Notes: generated from the sequence alone by a model not told the origin. Counted from the stretch's first letter, positions 43,598-54,258 are shown. The stretch is DNA of 64,000 nucleotides from an uncultured Bacilli bacterium (GCA_934090735.1 CAKOJR010000004.1:124001-188000); one strand, 5' to 3'. Numbers and translations are program-made.

Positions 43598-46500
43598 TCT
43601 TCATTCATTCCTTCTTCCGGAGTTTCTAAAGTTACATTTACTTCATCAGTATTATTTGATTCAACTTCTATTTCAGAATCATCTATAAATTCTTCTTCTA
43701 AAACTTCTGATGGCTCATCGCCCATATATTCTTTTGATAATTCAATTTCTATATCAGAGTATCCTTTAGCTCCAGTACCAGCAGGAATTAACTTACCAAG
43801 AATTACATTCTCTTTTAGACCTTTTAATTCATCAACCTTACCCTTAATAGCAGCATCAGTAAGAACTCTAGTAGTTTCTTGGAATGAAGCAGCAGATAAG
43901 AATGAATCAGTTTCTAAACTTGATTTTGTAATACCAAGGATAATTGGATAACCTGTTGCAGGAACCTTACCCGCTAGGATAACTGGTTTATTTTTAGCCA
44001 TGAACTTTCTAATTGATACAGAAAGTCCAGCAACTAAATCAGTATCTCCGGCATCAGTAATACGCATCTTATTAATCATACGGCTAGCTATTACTTCAAT
44101 ATGTTTATCAGCGATATCAACGCCTTGTGATTTAAACACTTTTTGAATTTCTCTTAAAATATATTCTTGAGTAGTTATAGCATCAGTAACAGCAAGTAAC
44201 TCTTTTGGAGAAATAGTTCCTTCTGTTAATCTATCACCAGCATTAACTTCCATGCCTTCCTCTACCCTTAGTTTAGCACCATAAGTCGTTGTATGTTTAC
44301 GAGAATCAGCATCATTCATGATAGTGATTTCCCATTTACCATTAGCATCTTCGATCTTAGTAATCTTACCAGTAATTTCCGCAATAGTTGCTTTACCTTT
44401 TGGATTACGTGCTTCAAAGATTTCTTCTACACGTGGAAGACCTTGAGTAATATCTTCAGCACCTGCTACACCACCTGAGTGGAATGTACGCATTGTAAGC
44501 TGTGTACCTGGTTCACCAATTGATTGTGCAGCCATAATACCTACAGCTTCACCATTTTCAACTAAGTTACCAGTTGCTAGGTTGTTACCATAACATTTTT
44601 GACAAATACCAGTTTCACTACGACAAGTAAGTACGCTTCTGATCTCAACACTCTTGATACCAGCTTTAACAATCTTATTTGCAATAGTTTCTGTAATTTG
44701 TTCATTTTTATCAATAATAACTTCTTTTGTTTCAGGGTTAATAACTTTCTTAGCAGTATAACGACCAATAATTCTTTCAGATAAACTTTCAATAACTGAT
44801 CCATCTTTATCATCAATAAAGTCGCTTACCACAAGTCCACTCTTACATCCACAATCTTCTTCTTTGATAATAATATCTTGAGCAACATCTACTAAACGTC
44901 TAGTTAAGTAACCAGAGTTTGCAGTCTTAAGTGCTGTATCGGCAGTACCTTTACGAGCACCGTGAGTATTGATGAAGAACTCGTTTACTGAGTGTCCTTC
45001 ATATAGAGATGTTGTAATTGGAATTTCAATTGAGTCACCATTTGGTTTTGCCATAAGTCCACGCATACCAGCCATCTGTGAGAATTGGTTAAGTGAACCA
45101 CGGGCACCAGAAGTCATCATCATGAAGATTGGGTTACGAACATCTTCTTCGGCAATCTTCTTAAGTTCTTGTTGAACTTTTCCGTTTACCGCATTCCAAG
45201 CATCACATACTGAGTTATGTCTTTCTTCATCAGTAATAAGACCTCTTTGGAATTGTTTATTAATTTTATTAACTTTTTCTTGTCCTTCAGCAACAAATTC
45301 TGCTTTATGAGTACTTGTCTTAATATCAAATAAACTGAATGTGATACCAGAGATTGTAGAATATTTAAATCCTAAATCTTTAAGTCTATCTAACATCATA
45401 GATGTTTCAGTTGTTTTATATCTTCTAAATACTTGAGCAATGATTTGTTGTAAAGTCTTCTTAGCAAATGCTCCAGCTACTGGCATAGCAGCTATAGCTT
45501 CAGGAATATTAGTTCCTCTTTCTAAGAAATACTTGCTTGGAGTAATTCCCTCAATATTATCCTTAGTTGGTTCATTAATATAAGGGAATGTATCTGGTAA
45601 GATTTCATTAAAGATTAATTTACCAGCAGTAGTTACTAAATATTTATCTTTAACATCATCTGTAAATAATTTATATTTAAATGATGATACTGGAACAGCT
45701 ATTCTTGTATGAAGTGTTATCTCTCTTCTTTCATAAGCCATTATAGCTTCATTAGAGTTCTTATAAACTTTACCTTCGTTTTCTTCTCCAGCATATTCTA
45801 CTGTAATATAATAGTTTCCTAAAACCATATCTTGTGATGGAGTAACGATTGGTTTACCATCAGATGGTTTAAGGATATTGTTAGCACCAAGCATTAAGAT
45901 TCTTGCTTCAGCTTTAGCTTCTTCTGATAGTGGTACATGGATAGCCATTTGGTCACCATCGAAATCGGCATTAAATGCTGCACAAACTAATGGGTGAAGT
46001 CTAATAGCTTTACCACCTACTAGTTTAGGTTCGAATGCTTGAATACCTAATCTGTGTAATGTTGGAGCACGGTTAAGCATTACAGGATATTCTGTAATAA
46101 CATCCTCAACAACATCCCATACACAGTCATCTTTATTATCAATAAGTTTCTTAGCTCCTTTAATGTTATGCGCTAGACCGCGAGATACTAAACCGTTAAT
46201 TACATGGGGTTTAAATAACTCTAAAGCCATATCTTTTGGAAGACCACACTCATACATTTTAAGGCTAGGCCCTACAACGATAACAGAACGACCAGAATAG
46301 TCAACTCTCTTACCTAATAGGTTTTGACGGAAACGTCCTTGTTTACCCTTAAGCATACTTGATAATGACTTAAGTGGTCTATTACCAGCACCAGAGATAC
46401 TTCTACCTCTTCTACCATTATCAAATAATGTATCAACAGCTTCTTGTAACATACGTTTTTCATTTTGAACGATAATTGATGGAGCACCTAGTTCTAACAA

Positions 46501-47310
46501 TTTTTTAAGACGATTATTACGGTTAATAATACGACGATACAAATCATTTAAGTCACTAGTAGCAAAACGGCCCCCATCAAGTTGAATCATTGGACGAAGT
46601 TCTGGAGGTATTACAGGAATAACATCTAGAACCATCCATGATGGTTTATTTCCAGAAGTTTGGAAAGCTACTAAACAATCTAATCTCTTAACAAGACGAA
46701 TACGTTTTTGACCAGTAGCACCCTCTAATTCTTTATTTAACTTTTCAACTTCAGCATCAACATCTACTTCTTCAAGTAATTTTTTGATTGCTTCAGCACC
46801 CATACCTACTTCAAAAGTATTTCCATATTTTTCATAGTAAGCACGGTATTCTTTATCTGATAAAGTTTGTTTCTTCTCTAAAGGAGCAGATCCTGGATTA
46901 ATTACTACGTAACTAACGAAATATAAAACTTCTTCTAGATCTCTTGGAGACATATCTAGAACTAGGCCCATCTTAGATGGAACACCTTTAAAGAACCAAA
47001 TGTGTGAGCAAGGAGAAGCAAGCTCAATGTGCCCCATACGTTCACGACGTACTTTAGAACGAGTTACTTCTACTCCACATCTATCACATACAACATTTTT
47101 ATATCTTAATCTCTTATATTTACCACAAGAACATTCGAAGTCTTTTGTTGGTCCAAAGATCTTTTCACAGAATAAACCATCTCTCTCAGGTTTTAAAGTA
47201 CGATAGTTGATAGTCTCTGGTTTCTTAATCTCACCATAACTCCAGCTTCTGATTTTTTCAGGGCTTGCGATTCCTATACGAATTCCTTTAATATTATTTA
47301 CTTCGATCAT
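43582..47310 (-). CDS. rpoC: DNA-directed RNA polymerase subunit beta'
   Basis: 1242 residues, the catalytic large subunit. Zinc ribbon near the N-terminus (CSCGKYKRLRYKNVVCDRCG), the catalytic NADFDGDQM (three magnesium-binding aspartates), the bridge/trigger region (GARGSLNQFSQMAGMRGLM), the second zinc site (CGCKSG...CRSETGICQKC) and GEAVGIMAAQSIGEPGTQLT. The C-terminus has an acidic tail (EEFIDDSEIEVESNNTDEV). Its ATG overlaps the rpoB stop by one base. Confidence 0.98.
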   Translation of the reverse strand: MIEVNNIKGIRIGIASPEKIRSWSYGEIKKPETINYRTLKPERDGLFCEKIFGPTKDFECSCGKYKRLRYKNVVCDRCGVEVTRSKVRRERMGHIELASPCSHIWFFKGVPSKMGLVLDMSPRDLEEVLYFVSYVVINPGSAPLEKKQTLSDKEYRAYYEKYGNTFEVGMGAEAIKKLLEEVDVDAEVEKLNKELEGATGQKRIRLVKRLDCLVAFQTSGNKPSWMVLDVIPVIPPELRPMIQLDGGRFATSDLNDLYRRIINRNNRLKKLLELGAPSIIVQNEKRMLQEAVDTLFDNGRRGRSISGAGNRPLKSLSSMLKGKQGRFRQNLLGKRVDYSGRSVIVVGPSLKMYECGLPKDMALELFKPHVINGLVSRGLAHNIKGAKKLIDNKDDCVWDVVEDVITEYPVMLNRAPTLHRLGIQAFEPKLVGGKAIRLHPLVCAAFNADFDGDQMAIHVPLSEEAKAEARILMLGANNILKPSDGKPIVTPSQDMVLGNYYITVEYAGEENEGKVYKNSNEAIMAYERREITLHTRIAVPVSSFKYKLFTDDVKDKYLVTTAGKLIFNEILPDTFPYINEPTKDNIEGITPSKYFLERGTNIPEAIAAMPVAGAFAKKTLQQIIAQVFRRYKTTETSMMLDRLKDLGFKYSTISGITFSLFDIKTSTHKAEFVAEGQEKVNKINKQFQRGLITDEERHNSVCDAWNAVNGKVQQELKKIAEEDVRNPIFMMMTSGARGSLNQFSQMAGMRGLMAKPNGDSIEIPITTSLYEGHSVNEFFINTHGARKGTADTALKTANSGYLTRRLVDVAQDIIIKEEDCGCKSGLVVSDFIDDKDGSVIESLSERIIGRYTAKKVINPETKEVIIDKNEQITETIANKIVKAGIKSVEIRSVLTCRSETGICQKCYGNNLATGNLVENGEAVGIMAAQSIGEPGTQLTMRTFHSGGVAGAEDITQGLPRVEEIFEARNPKGKATIAEITGKITKIEDANGKWEITIMNDADSRKHTTTYGAKLRVEEGMEVNAGDRLTEGTISPKELLAVTDAITTQEYILREIQKVFKSQGVDIADKHIEVIASRMINKMRITDAGDTDLVAGLSVSIRKFMAKNKPVILAGKVPATGYPIILGITKSSLETDSFLSAASFQETTRVLTDAAIKGKVDELKGLKENVILGKLIPAGTGAKGYSDIEIELSKEYMGDEPSEVLEEEFIDDSEIEVESNNTDEVNVTLETPEEGMNEETTEE

Positions 47311-50300
47311 TATAGTTCATCCCCTTCTAGATCTTCTTCTAGTTCTTCTAAATCTTCATTAGTTGGTTCTTCGTCAAAATCTTCATCATCTTCAAAGGTG
47401 TCTTCTTCTTCAAAGTCCTCTACTGGTTCTTCTTCGGTAACCTCAGGAGCAGGAAGCTCATCTTTACCTTTTATAGTACCAGTTTTAGCATCTATTTCAT
47501 CAATAGTAATAGCATCACTTGTTTCGTCTTCCTCTTCTTCTAGTTCTTTTAGTTCATGAGTAACATCATTGTTATCAATAATTTGAACATCTAGTCCTAG
47601 AGCTTGGAATTCTTTAATTAATACTCTAAATGATTCTGGCATACCAGCACCTTTAACTGTCTTACCTTTTACTAAAGCTTCATAAACTTTAACACGTCCT
47701 AGAACGTCATCTGATTTAACAGTTAGGATTTCTTGAAGTACATGTGCTGCACCATAAGCATATAGTGCCCAAACTTCCATCTCTCCGAAACGTTGTCCTC
47801 CAAATTGCGCTTTACCACCTAAAGGTTGTTGAGTAACTAATGAGTAAGGGCCAGTTGAACGAGCATGAATCTTATCATCAACCATGTGATGTAATTTAAT
47901 CATGTACATAACACCAACTGCTACTCTATTTTCAAATGGTTCACCAGTGCGTCCATTAAATAGAACAGTCTTACCATCTGGATCCATTCCAGCCTTAGCC
48001 ATCTCTTCACTTATTTCATCAACTGTAGCTCCATCAAATACTGGGGTTGCATAATGAAGTCCAAGCTTCTTACCAGCCATACCTAAGTGTAGCTCTAAAA
48101 TTTGTCCTAAGTTCATACGTGATGGAACACCTTGCGGATTAAGTACGATATCTACTGGAGTACCATCTGGTAAGTAAGGCATATCTTCTTCTGGAAGAAT
48201 TAAACTTACAACACCTTTGTTTCCGTGACGTCCAGACATCTTATCTCCGACTTGAATCTTACGTTTTTGAATAATATATATGCGAATTACTTTACTAACA
48301 CCAGCTGATAACTCGTCTGAATTTTCTTTAGTATAAATCTTAACATCATGAATAATACCATCAGCACCATGAGCAACTCTTAGAGATGTATCTCTAACTT
48401 CACGAGTTTTCTCACCAAAGATTGCATGCAATAGTTTTTCTTCACTAGTTAACTCTTGCATTCCTTTTGGAGTAACCTTACCAACAAGAATGTCTCCTTC
48501 ATGAACTTCTGTACCAATCTTAATAATACCATTAGCATCTAAATTCTTACGAGCTTCCTCAGAAACATTTGGAATATCTCTCGTAATTTCCTCAGGTCCT
48601 AACTTAGTATCACGGCAATCAATATCATAATGCTCAATATGTAGTGATGTATAAACATCATCTTTAACTAATTTTTCATTTAATACAACAGCATCTTCAT
48701 AGTTATAACCATTGCAAGTCATGAAAGCAATAACCATATTCTTACCTAAAGCAAGCTCTCCCTTATCTGTTGATGGTCCATCAGCGATTACTTCACCGCG
48801 ATGTACTTTATCTCCTGCTCTAACAATTGGGTTATGAGAGAAGTTACTTTCAGCATTACTTCTTTCAAAGTTTGCTAGGTAATATTCATCTTTACCTTTA
48901 GCATTTTTAACAATAATTTTTTTAGAATCAGCATACTCTACTACGCCATCAGCCTTACAAACAATTGTAGATCCTGAATCACGAGCAGCTACATATTCAA
49001 CACCAGTACCAACAATAGGAGCTTCAGTTCTAAGTAGTGGAACTGCTTGACGTTGCATGTTTGAACCCATTAACGCACGTTTAGCATCATCGTGATCTAA
49101 AAATGGTATACAACTTGTTGTAACAGAAACAATTTGACTTGGTGAAACATCAACAAAATTAACTTTAGCCGATTCAATCATAACGTTTTCACCATTTAAA
49201 CGAGCAATTACTTGATCTTCAATAATATTATTGTCATTATCAACTTTAACTGTTGCTTGACTAATATAGTAATCAGCCTCTTCGTCAGCAGTTAAATATA
49301 CAACATCGTCTGTAATATGTTTATCAACTACTTTTCTATAAGGAGTAGTAATAAATCCATATTCATTTAGTTTAGCATAAGAAGCTAGTGATGTAATAAG
49401 TCCGATATTTGCTCCTTCTGGAGATTCGATTGGACAAATACGTCCATAGTGTGAAACATTAACGTCACGGACTTCCATACCGGCTCTTTCACGAGAAAGT
49501 CCTCCTGGCCCTAAACTACTTAAACGACGTTTATCAGTAAGTTCAGCAATTGGGTTAATTTGATCCATGAACTTAGATAGCTGTGATGAACCAAAGAACT
49601 CTTTTAATGCAGCTGTTACTGGTCTAATATTAATTAATGTTTTTGGTGTAACTGTATCAATTTCTTGAGTAGTCATTCTTTCACGAATAACTCTTTCCAT
49701 ACGAGCCATACCAACTTTAAATTGATTTTGAATTAATTCACCAACCTGACGAACACGACGATTTCCTAAGTGGTCAATCTCATCAATATTACCAATATTA
49801 TCAAGTAAATTTAAATAATAACTAATTGATGCATAAATATCACTAATAGTAAGTCTCTTTTCATCAATTGTATTATCATTACCAATAATCTTAATAGTTT
49901 TAGATTCATCATTCTTATCAACTACCAAAACTTCAGTAATCTTATTATAAGTATCTAAATCTTCATTAATAGATACTTCTTTTAAACACATACCCTTTTC
50001 AAAGTATGGTCTTAATTCTTCTAATCTAGCCTTATCAATAACTTCGCCCTTATTTGCTACAACTTCACCATTAAATTTTAAGTTTTCCGCAAGTGTGCAT
50101 CCTAAAAGACGATCAAGTACATTTAACTTCTTATTAAATTTATAACGTCCAACCTTAGCTAAATCGTATCTAAAACGATCAAAGAAACGAACTATTAATT
50201 GGTTCTTAGCACTATCAAGTGTTGCAGGTTCACCTGGTTTTAACTTTTCATAAATTTCAATAAGTGCTTCATCTGTATTTTTAGTACTATCTTTTTCTAG

Positions 50301-50960
50301 TGTATTATCAATAAATCTATTTTCACCAAATACTTCTTTAATAGATTCATCACTAGATAAACCTAATGCTCTTAAGAATGTTGTAAATGGAACTTTTCTA
50401 GTTCTATCAATACGAACATAAATTACATCACGGGCATCAAGTTCAAACTCAAGCCAGGTACCACGATTAGGTATCATCTCTCCAGATACAACTGGTCTAC
50501 CATTCTTATCAATCTCACGCTTAAAGTAGATAGATGGACTTCTTACTAACTGAGACTGAATAACTCTTTCTACACCATTAATAATGAAGGTACCAGCTTC
50601 AGTCATTAAAGGCATATCGCCAAGGAAGACTTCTTGTTCTTTAACTTCACCTGTCTCATGAATAAATACACGAGCTTCAACCTTTAAAGGAGCAGCAAAC
50701 GTTACCATACGTTCTTTTGCTTCCTTTACTGAGTATCTAGGCGCATCAAAAGAATATTCGCCAAATTCTAGTGATATATTTCCGGTGAAACTCTCAACTG
50801 GGAATAAGTCATCGAAAACTTCCTTAATACCGCTTTCTAGAAACCACTGATATGATTTCTTTTGAATATCTAATAAATCTGCTAGTTCAAAGTTGTTAAT
50901 CGTTTTAGAGAAAGTTGCTCTTTCCCTATGGTCACCAAATTTTGCTATTTTGTATGCCAC
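47310..50960 (-). CDS. rpoB: DNA-directed RNA polymerase subunit beta
   Basis: 1216 residues. Recognisable: GTFIINGVERVIQSQLVRSP, the rifampicin-pocket region GSSQLSKFMDQINPIAELTDK then RRLSSLGPGGLSRERA (wild-type-looking), GRICPIESPEGANIGLI, GYNYEDAVVLNE, KMSGRHGNKGVVS and the C-terminal clamp region. It starts at GTG with GGGGTG upstream. The long acidic C-terminal extension (PEVTEEEPVEDFEEEDTFED onward) is unusual, about 60 residues. Promoter TTGACA-N18-TATAAT lies upstream. Confidence 0.98.
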   Translation of the reverse strand: MAYKIAKFGDHRERATFSKTINNFELADLLDIQKKSYQWFLESGIKEVFDDLFPVESFTGNISLEFGEYSFDAPRYSVKEAKERMVTFAAPLKVEARVFIHETGEVKEQEVFLGDMPLMTEAGTFIINGVERVIQSQLVRSPSIYFKREIDKNGRPVVSGEMIPNRGTWLEFELDARDVIYVRIDRTRKVPFTTFLRALGLSSDESIKEVFGENRFIDNTLEKDSTKNTDEALIEIYEKLKPGEPATLDSAKNQLIVRFFDRFRYDLAKVGRYKFNKKLNVLDRLLGCTLAENLKFNGEVVANKGEVIDKARLEELRPYFEKGMCLKEVSINEDLDTYNKITEVLVVDKNDESKTIKIIGNDNTIDEKRLTISDIYASISYYLNLLDNIGNIDEIDHLGNRRVRQVGELIQNQFKVGMARMERVIRERMTTQEIDTVTPKTLINIRPVTAALKEFFGSSQLSKFMDQINPIAELTDKRRLSSLGPGGLSRERAGMEVRDVNVSHYGRICPIESPEGANIGLITSLASYAKLNEYGFITTPYRKVVDKHITDDVVYLTADEEADYYISQATVKVDNDNNIIEDQVIARLNGENVMIESAKVNFVDVSPSQIVSVTTSCIPFLDHDDAKRALMGSNMQRQAVPLLRTEAPIVGTGVEYVAARDSGSTIVCKADGVVEYADSKKIIVKNAKGKDEYYLANFERSNAESNFSHNPIVRAGDKVHRGEVIADGPSTDKGELALGKNMVIAFMTCNGYNYEDAVVLNEKLVKDDVYTSLHIEHYDIDCRDTKLGPEEITRDIPNVSEEARKNLDANGIIKIGTEVHEGDILVGKVTPKGMQELTSEEKLLHAIFGEKTREVRDTSLRVAHGADGIIHDVKIYTKENSDELSAGVSKVIRIYIIQKRKIQVGDKMSGRHGNKGVVSLILPEEDMPYLPDGTPVDIVLNPQGVPSRMNLGQILELHLGMAGKKLGLHYATPVFDGATVDEISEEMAKAGMDPDGKTVLFNGRTGEPFENRVAVGVMYMIKLHHMVDDKIHARSTGPYSLVTQQPLGGKAQFGGQRFGEMEVWALYAYGAAHVLQEILTVKSDDVLGRVKVYEALVKGKTVKGAGMPESFRVLIKEFQALGLDVQIIDNNDVTHELKELEEEEDETSDAITIDEIDAKTGTIKGKDELPAPEVTEEEPVEDFEEEDTFEDDEDFDEEPTNEDLEELEEDLEGDEL

Positions 50961-51033
50961 TAAATTTCACCCCAAACAATATATTTTTTTAGTATGTACC
51001 CTCATTCCTAGAGAGATACAACTCCAATTTAAA

Positions 51034-51063
51034 ATTATACTAGAAAATGTGGTAAACTGTCAA
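51034..51063 (-). promoter_or_regulatory. Consensus promoter of rpoB
   Basis: Minus-strand TTGACA, 18-base spacer, TATAAT, with a leader of about 75 bases before the GTG start. The best sigma-A promoter in the window. Confidence 0.85.
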
Positions 51064-51083
51064 CGCTAAATATGACGAAAACT

Positions 51084-51122
51084 TCAAAAAAAGTAATCTT
51101 TTCCTTTATTTAAGATTACTTT
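51084..51122 (-). terminator. Terminator of the ybxB-like gene
   Basis: AAAGTAATCTT / AAGATTACTTT arms on the minus strand, the loop covering the stop codon region, followed by Ts. Confidence 0.7.
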
Positions 51123-51711
51123 CATCATTTTTAACCATAACAACATAATAACCAGCATCTTTTTTAAGAACGCTTGTACTATATTTTTTACTTAAATCCT
51201 TAATAACTGTTTTTACCCCATGATTGTTGCGCATTACAAACCAAAGTTCTCCGCCTTCGTTTAAATACTTAAAAGCATCATTAATAATAGTTAGATAAAC
51301 GGCTTTACCAGCTCTTATTGGTGGATTTGTAATAACCACATCATACTTCTTATTAACCCCATCATAAATATTACTGCTAAATATATTTAAATTAGTAATT
51401 CCATTTTCCTTCTGATTCATCTTGCTTAAATGAAGTGCTCTATTATTAACATCAACCATATCGATACTTCCACCATTTATCTTGCCAATAACGCATCCAA
51501 TAAACCCGTACCCGCATCCTACATCCAAAACATTACATGGCTTATTATTATACTTAAGATAAGTCTCTACTAAAAGAATACTTCCATAATCAATTCTATC
51601 TTTAGAAAACACTCCTAAATCACTAAAAAAATTAAAATTAACATCATCATACTTATATTTAAGTACTCTAAGCTTACTATCTAAATTTTCATTATTATCA
51701 AAATATTGCAT
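51106..51711 (-). CDS. ybxB: RsmC-family class I methyltransferase (YbxB)
   Basis: 201 residues. SAM-binding motif I VLDVGCGYGFIGCVIG and catalytic motif IV VVITNPPIRAGKAVY (NPP-type, for exocyclic amino groups of nucleobases) mark the RsmC/RlmG-like family, which methylates guanine N2 in rRNA. In Bacillus ybxB sits between the rplL and rpoB genes, as here just upstream of rpoB. The exact rRNA position is unknown for this family member. Confidence 0.88.
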   Translation of the reverse strand: MQYFDNNENLDSKLRVLKYKYDDVNFNFFSDLGVFSKDRIDYGSILLVETYLKYNNKPCNVLDVGCGYGFIGCVIGKINGGSIDMVDVNNRALHLSKMNQKENGITNLNIFSSNIYDGVNKKYDVVITNPPIRAGKAVYLTIINDAFKYLNEGGELWFVMRNNHGVKTVIKDLSKKYSTSVLKKDAGYYVVMVKNDESNLK

Positions 51712-51717
51712 ACTATT

Positions 51718-52770
51718 CTATTTCCTCTTACTTAAAATTATAACTATAACCGGAACTAACATAATTAAATAAATGTACCAAATGCCAGTCTTAAACAAAT
51801 AATTAAATAATGATATAAGAACTCCTAAAACAAAATAAACTATATTTAAAATACTATTTTTTTGCTTATAAACAATTATACTTATTAAAACGTATACAAT
51901 AGAAAGCCCACATAAAACATACTTAGCATAATTATTAATATTAGCTCCTTTTTTACTACCATCCATTCTTTCTTTTTCAATACTTATAATTTTATCTAAA
52001 GCCTCAATATCAGTATGATTACTACCATTATCTATCGCAATTTGATCTAGTGGAAGAGTAAGTCTAACATTTATTTCTTTCTTAACATTAGAATAATGAG
52101 CAAATACTCCGTACTTAACTCCATCCTTTTCAATATCCTCAAACTCCCCATTGCCATTTCCATGCAAATAAACTTGATAACTTTCTTCATCAGTTGGATA
52201 TGGAATAATAACTCTTAAATAAGTATCAATAGCTTCATAACTTAAGTTCTTAAAACTATAATTAAGCTCTCTAACATCATTATGAGTTACAATAACATCA
52301 CCAACAACATACTCTAAATAAATAGCTGTCCTGCCACTATTTTTAAAATATATATTATATGAATTTTCCCCACTCTTTTTATCTACTTTATAAGTACTAT
52401 CACTTACCTTTTTAGGATCAAGTTCCTTAAAATAACTTTTTACATTCGCACTTAAATCATTAAAATTAACTTTTTCATCATTATATTTATAAGCAGAAAC
52501 TGCAAAATTATATATCCCGCTTCCATTATATATAGGATTGTCTACTAAACTAGTATTTTTCTTATCCCACACTCCATCAAACGTTTTATAATTTATTACC
52601 CTTGTAAAATAATCTAAATTACCATCAACTATAATAAGCTCTTTAACACGTAAATTACCACTTATTTCAATTTCACTATCAATATAATGACTAATTACTT
52701 TATAATCATTTTCTGCAAAAACCATTAAAGGGCTCACTAAAAGCATCAACATAAATAATATTTTTTTCAT
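51718..52770 (-). CDS. DUF2207-type membrane protein
   Basis: 350 residues. Signal peptide or first helix (MKKILFMLMLLVSPLMVFA), then a large extracellular domain fitting the DUF2207 N-terminal family (KVISHYIDSEIEISGNLRVK, LYLEYVVGDVIVTHNDV), and two or three helices at the C-terminus (YVLCGLSIVYVLISIIVY, FNYLFKTGIWYIYLIML). ATG 52770 has GGTGG upstream. Function of the family is not known. It ends 7 bases before the ybxB start, so the two may share a transcript. Confidence 0.7.
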   Translation of the reverse strand: MKKILFMLMLLVSPLMVFAENDYKVISHYIDSEIEISGNLRVKELIIVDGNLDYFTRVINYKTFDGVWDKKNTSLVDNPIYNGSGIYNFAVSAYKYNDEKVNFNDLSANVKSYFKELDPKKVSDSTYKVDKKSGENSYNIYFKNSGRTAIYLEYVVGDVIVTHNDVRELNYSFKNLSYEAIDTYLRVIIPYPTDEESYQVYLHGNGNGEFEDIEKDGVKYGVFAHYSNVKKEINVRLTLPLDQIAIDNGSNHTDIEALDKIISIEKERMDGSKKGANINNYAKYVLCGLSIVYVLISIIVYKQKNSILNIVYFVLGVLISLFNYLFKTGIWYIYLIMLVPVIVIILSKRK

Positions 52771-52846
52771 TTTTACCACCATTTATATATTATCATTTAT
52801 TGTTTTAGTAGTCCAACATTTTTCATATATTTTATTGGAGGATTAA

Positions 52847-53536
52847 ATGTTTTATATAATTAGTTTACTCAAAAGCTTAATATTTTTTACAGGTTCATAC
52901 TCTGTTAATGTATTTCCATCACCTCTTGAAAAAGAAGAAGAAGAAAAACTTATTTCTAAAATGCTTATGGGCGATACTGACGCCAGAGGCAGACTCATTG
53001 AGCACAATCTAAGGCTTGTTGCTCATATAGTCAAAAAATATGAAGGAAAAGAATATGATGCCGACGATCTTATAAGTATTGGCACAATCGGCCTAGTAAA
53101 AGGTATTGATTCATACAAGCCAAGTAAGAACACCAGAATCACCACATATGTTGCTAGATGCATTGAAAATGAAGTTTTAATGTATTTTAGAAGCAATAAA
53201 AAACACCTAAATAATGTTAGTTTAAATGACTCTATCGGCTATGATAAAGATGGTAATGAAATAAATCTTATTGACGTTTTAAAATGTGAAAGCGAAGACA
53301 CTTTGGATAAAATAGACACCCAAAACAAAATAGACTTACTCTTAAAATATCTAGATACCCTATCTCCTAGAGAAAAAGATATTATTATCAAAAGATATGG
53401 TTTATTTAATACCAGGGATATGACTCAAAAAGAAATTGCCAAAAAAATGAATATCAGTCGTAGTTACGTATCAAGATTAGAAAAAAGAGCAATCACCAAA
53501 ATATTACGTGAATTTATTAAAAACAAAAAAATTTAA
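52847..53536 (+). CDS. sigK: Late mother-cell sporulation sigma factor SigK
   Basis: 229 residues. The N-terminal pro-like sequence (MFYIISLLKSLIFFTGSYSV) resembles the SigK pro-peptide removed by SpoIVFB. Region 2: LIEHNLRLVAHIVKKYEGK, DDLISIGTIGLVKGIDSY, RITTYVARCIENEVLM; then NVSLNDSIGYDKDGNEINLI, a typical SigK block, and region 4 DMTQKEIAKKMNISRSYVSR. The gene is uninterrupted (no skin element). RBS TTGGAGG. A -10-like CATATATT at 52824-52831 resembles the sigma-E -10 CATACAnT. Confidence 0.92.
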   Translation: MFYIISLLKSLIFFTGSYSVNVFPSPLEKEEEEKLISKMLMGDTDARGRLIEHNLRLVAHIVKKYEGKEYDADDLISIGTIGLVKGIDSYKPSKNTRITTYVARCIENEVLMYFRSNKKHLNNVSLNDSIGYDKDGNEINLIDVLKCESEDTLDKIDTQNKIDLLLKYLDTLSPREKDIIIKRYGLFNTRDMTQKEIAKKMNISRSYVSRLEKRAITKILREFIKNKKI

Positions 53537-53641
53537 TGAATAAATATCTCAAAACCTTACCATAATAGAACTAGGACTATAAGCCCGTTCATTTTATACG
53601 ATTTTTTTGAGAAAATATTTATATATAGGAGTCGATGGGGT

Positions 53642-53872
53642 ATGACAGAAAATAAATCAGACACATATTATTACAATTTAGTTCGTCAAAACATTAGAAA
53701 ATACAGACTAGAAAAAAATTTTACACAAGCAAAACTAGCTGATGATTCTAATTTAAGCGTGGACTATATTTGTGAAATCGAAAGTATGAAGAAAAATAAA
53801 AGTTTTTCAATTGCTACAGTAGGAAAAATATCCGAGGCATTAAACGTTGACTTTGAAAAGTTTTTTGAGTAA
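53642..53872 (+). CDS. XRE-family transcriptional regulator
   Basis: 76 residues, a single helix-turn-helix domain (NIRKYRLEKNFTQAKLADD, SNLSVDYICEIESMKKNKSF, TVGKISEALNVDFEKFF). Cro/CI type. Start ATG preceded by AGGAG. It is followed after 94 bases by another XRE gene of the same kind, so the two may form a small regulatory pair. No target is known. Confidence 0.8.
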   Translation: MTENKSDTYYYNLVRQNIRKYRLEKNFTQAKLADDSNLSVDYICEIESMKKNKSFSIATVGKISEALNVDFEKFFE

Positions 53873-53905
53873 TAACTACTCTTTTTCTTTAAAAATCGTT
53901 GCAAC

Positions 53906-53967
53906 TATATACTGATATTGTTTTGCACAACTACTTGATAAAATATATTGTAGGAGTGCAGTATATA
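53906..53967. promoter_or_regulatory. Candidate operator of the second XRE gene
   Basis: TATATACTG (53906-53914) and its reverse complement CAGTATATA (53959-53967, overlapping the ATG) form a 9-base inverted repeat across the upstream region, as expected for an autoregulator site. Confidence 0.3.
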
Positions 53968-54245
53968 TGGAAAACAAAGAAGATATCAAGTATATATATA
54001 AACTAGTTTCTGAAAGAATCAAACTTTTTAGAAATTATCGTGGGCTTACTCAAGAGCAGTTAGCACTTAAAACTACCTTCTCTAGAGGTCTAATTGGCAA
54101 CATTGAAAGCGCAAAAACAACCCAAACGTTTAGCTTAGCTGTACTTTATGCTTTTTCTAAAGGTTTAGATATTCCTTTAGAAATGTTTGTCAAAGAAGAT
54201 ATAAGTGATTACTTAAAAGAAATAGGACTTACTGATAAAAAGTAA
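53967..54245 (+). CDS. XRE-family transcriptional regulator
   Basis: 92 residues with a Cro/CI-type domain (RIKLFRNYRGLTQEQLALKT, TFSRGLIGNIESAKTTQTF, LYAFSKGLDIPLEMFVKE). About 30% similar to the neighbour upstream but clearly separate. RBS TAGGAG. It ends at a terminator shared with the convergent alaS gene. Confidence 0.78.
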   Translation: MENKEDIKYIYKLVSERIKLFRNYRGLTQEQLALKTTFSRGLIGNIESAKTTQTFSLAVLYAFSKGLDIPLEMFVKEDISDYLKEIGLTDKK

Positions 54246-54258
54246 GTCCTTATTTTTT
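54224..54258 (+). terminator. Terminator between the XRE gene and alaS
   Basis: AGGACTTACT and AGTAAGTCCT arms around a 7-base loop followed by a T run; the arms read on both strands. Confidence 0.8.

Noticed and set aside
43571..50960. Several ORFs on either strand inside rpoC and rpoB
   Set aside because: They are shadows in other frames of two well-conserved genes, without RBSs or recognisable products.
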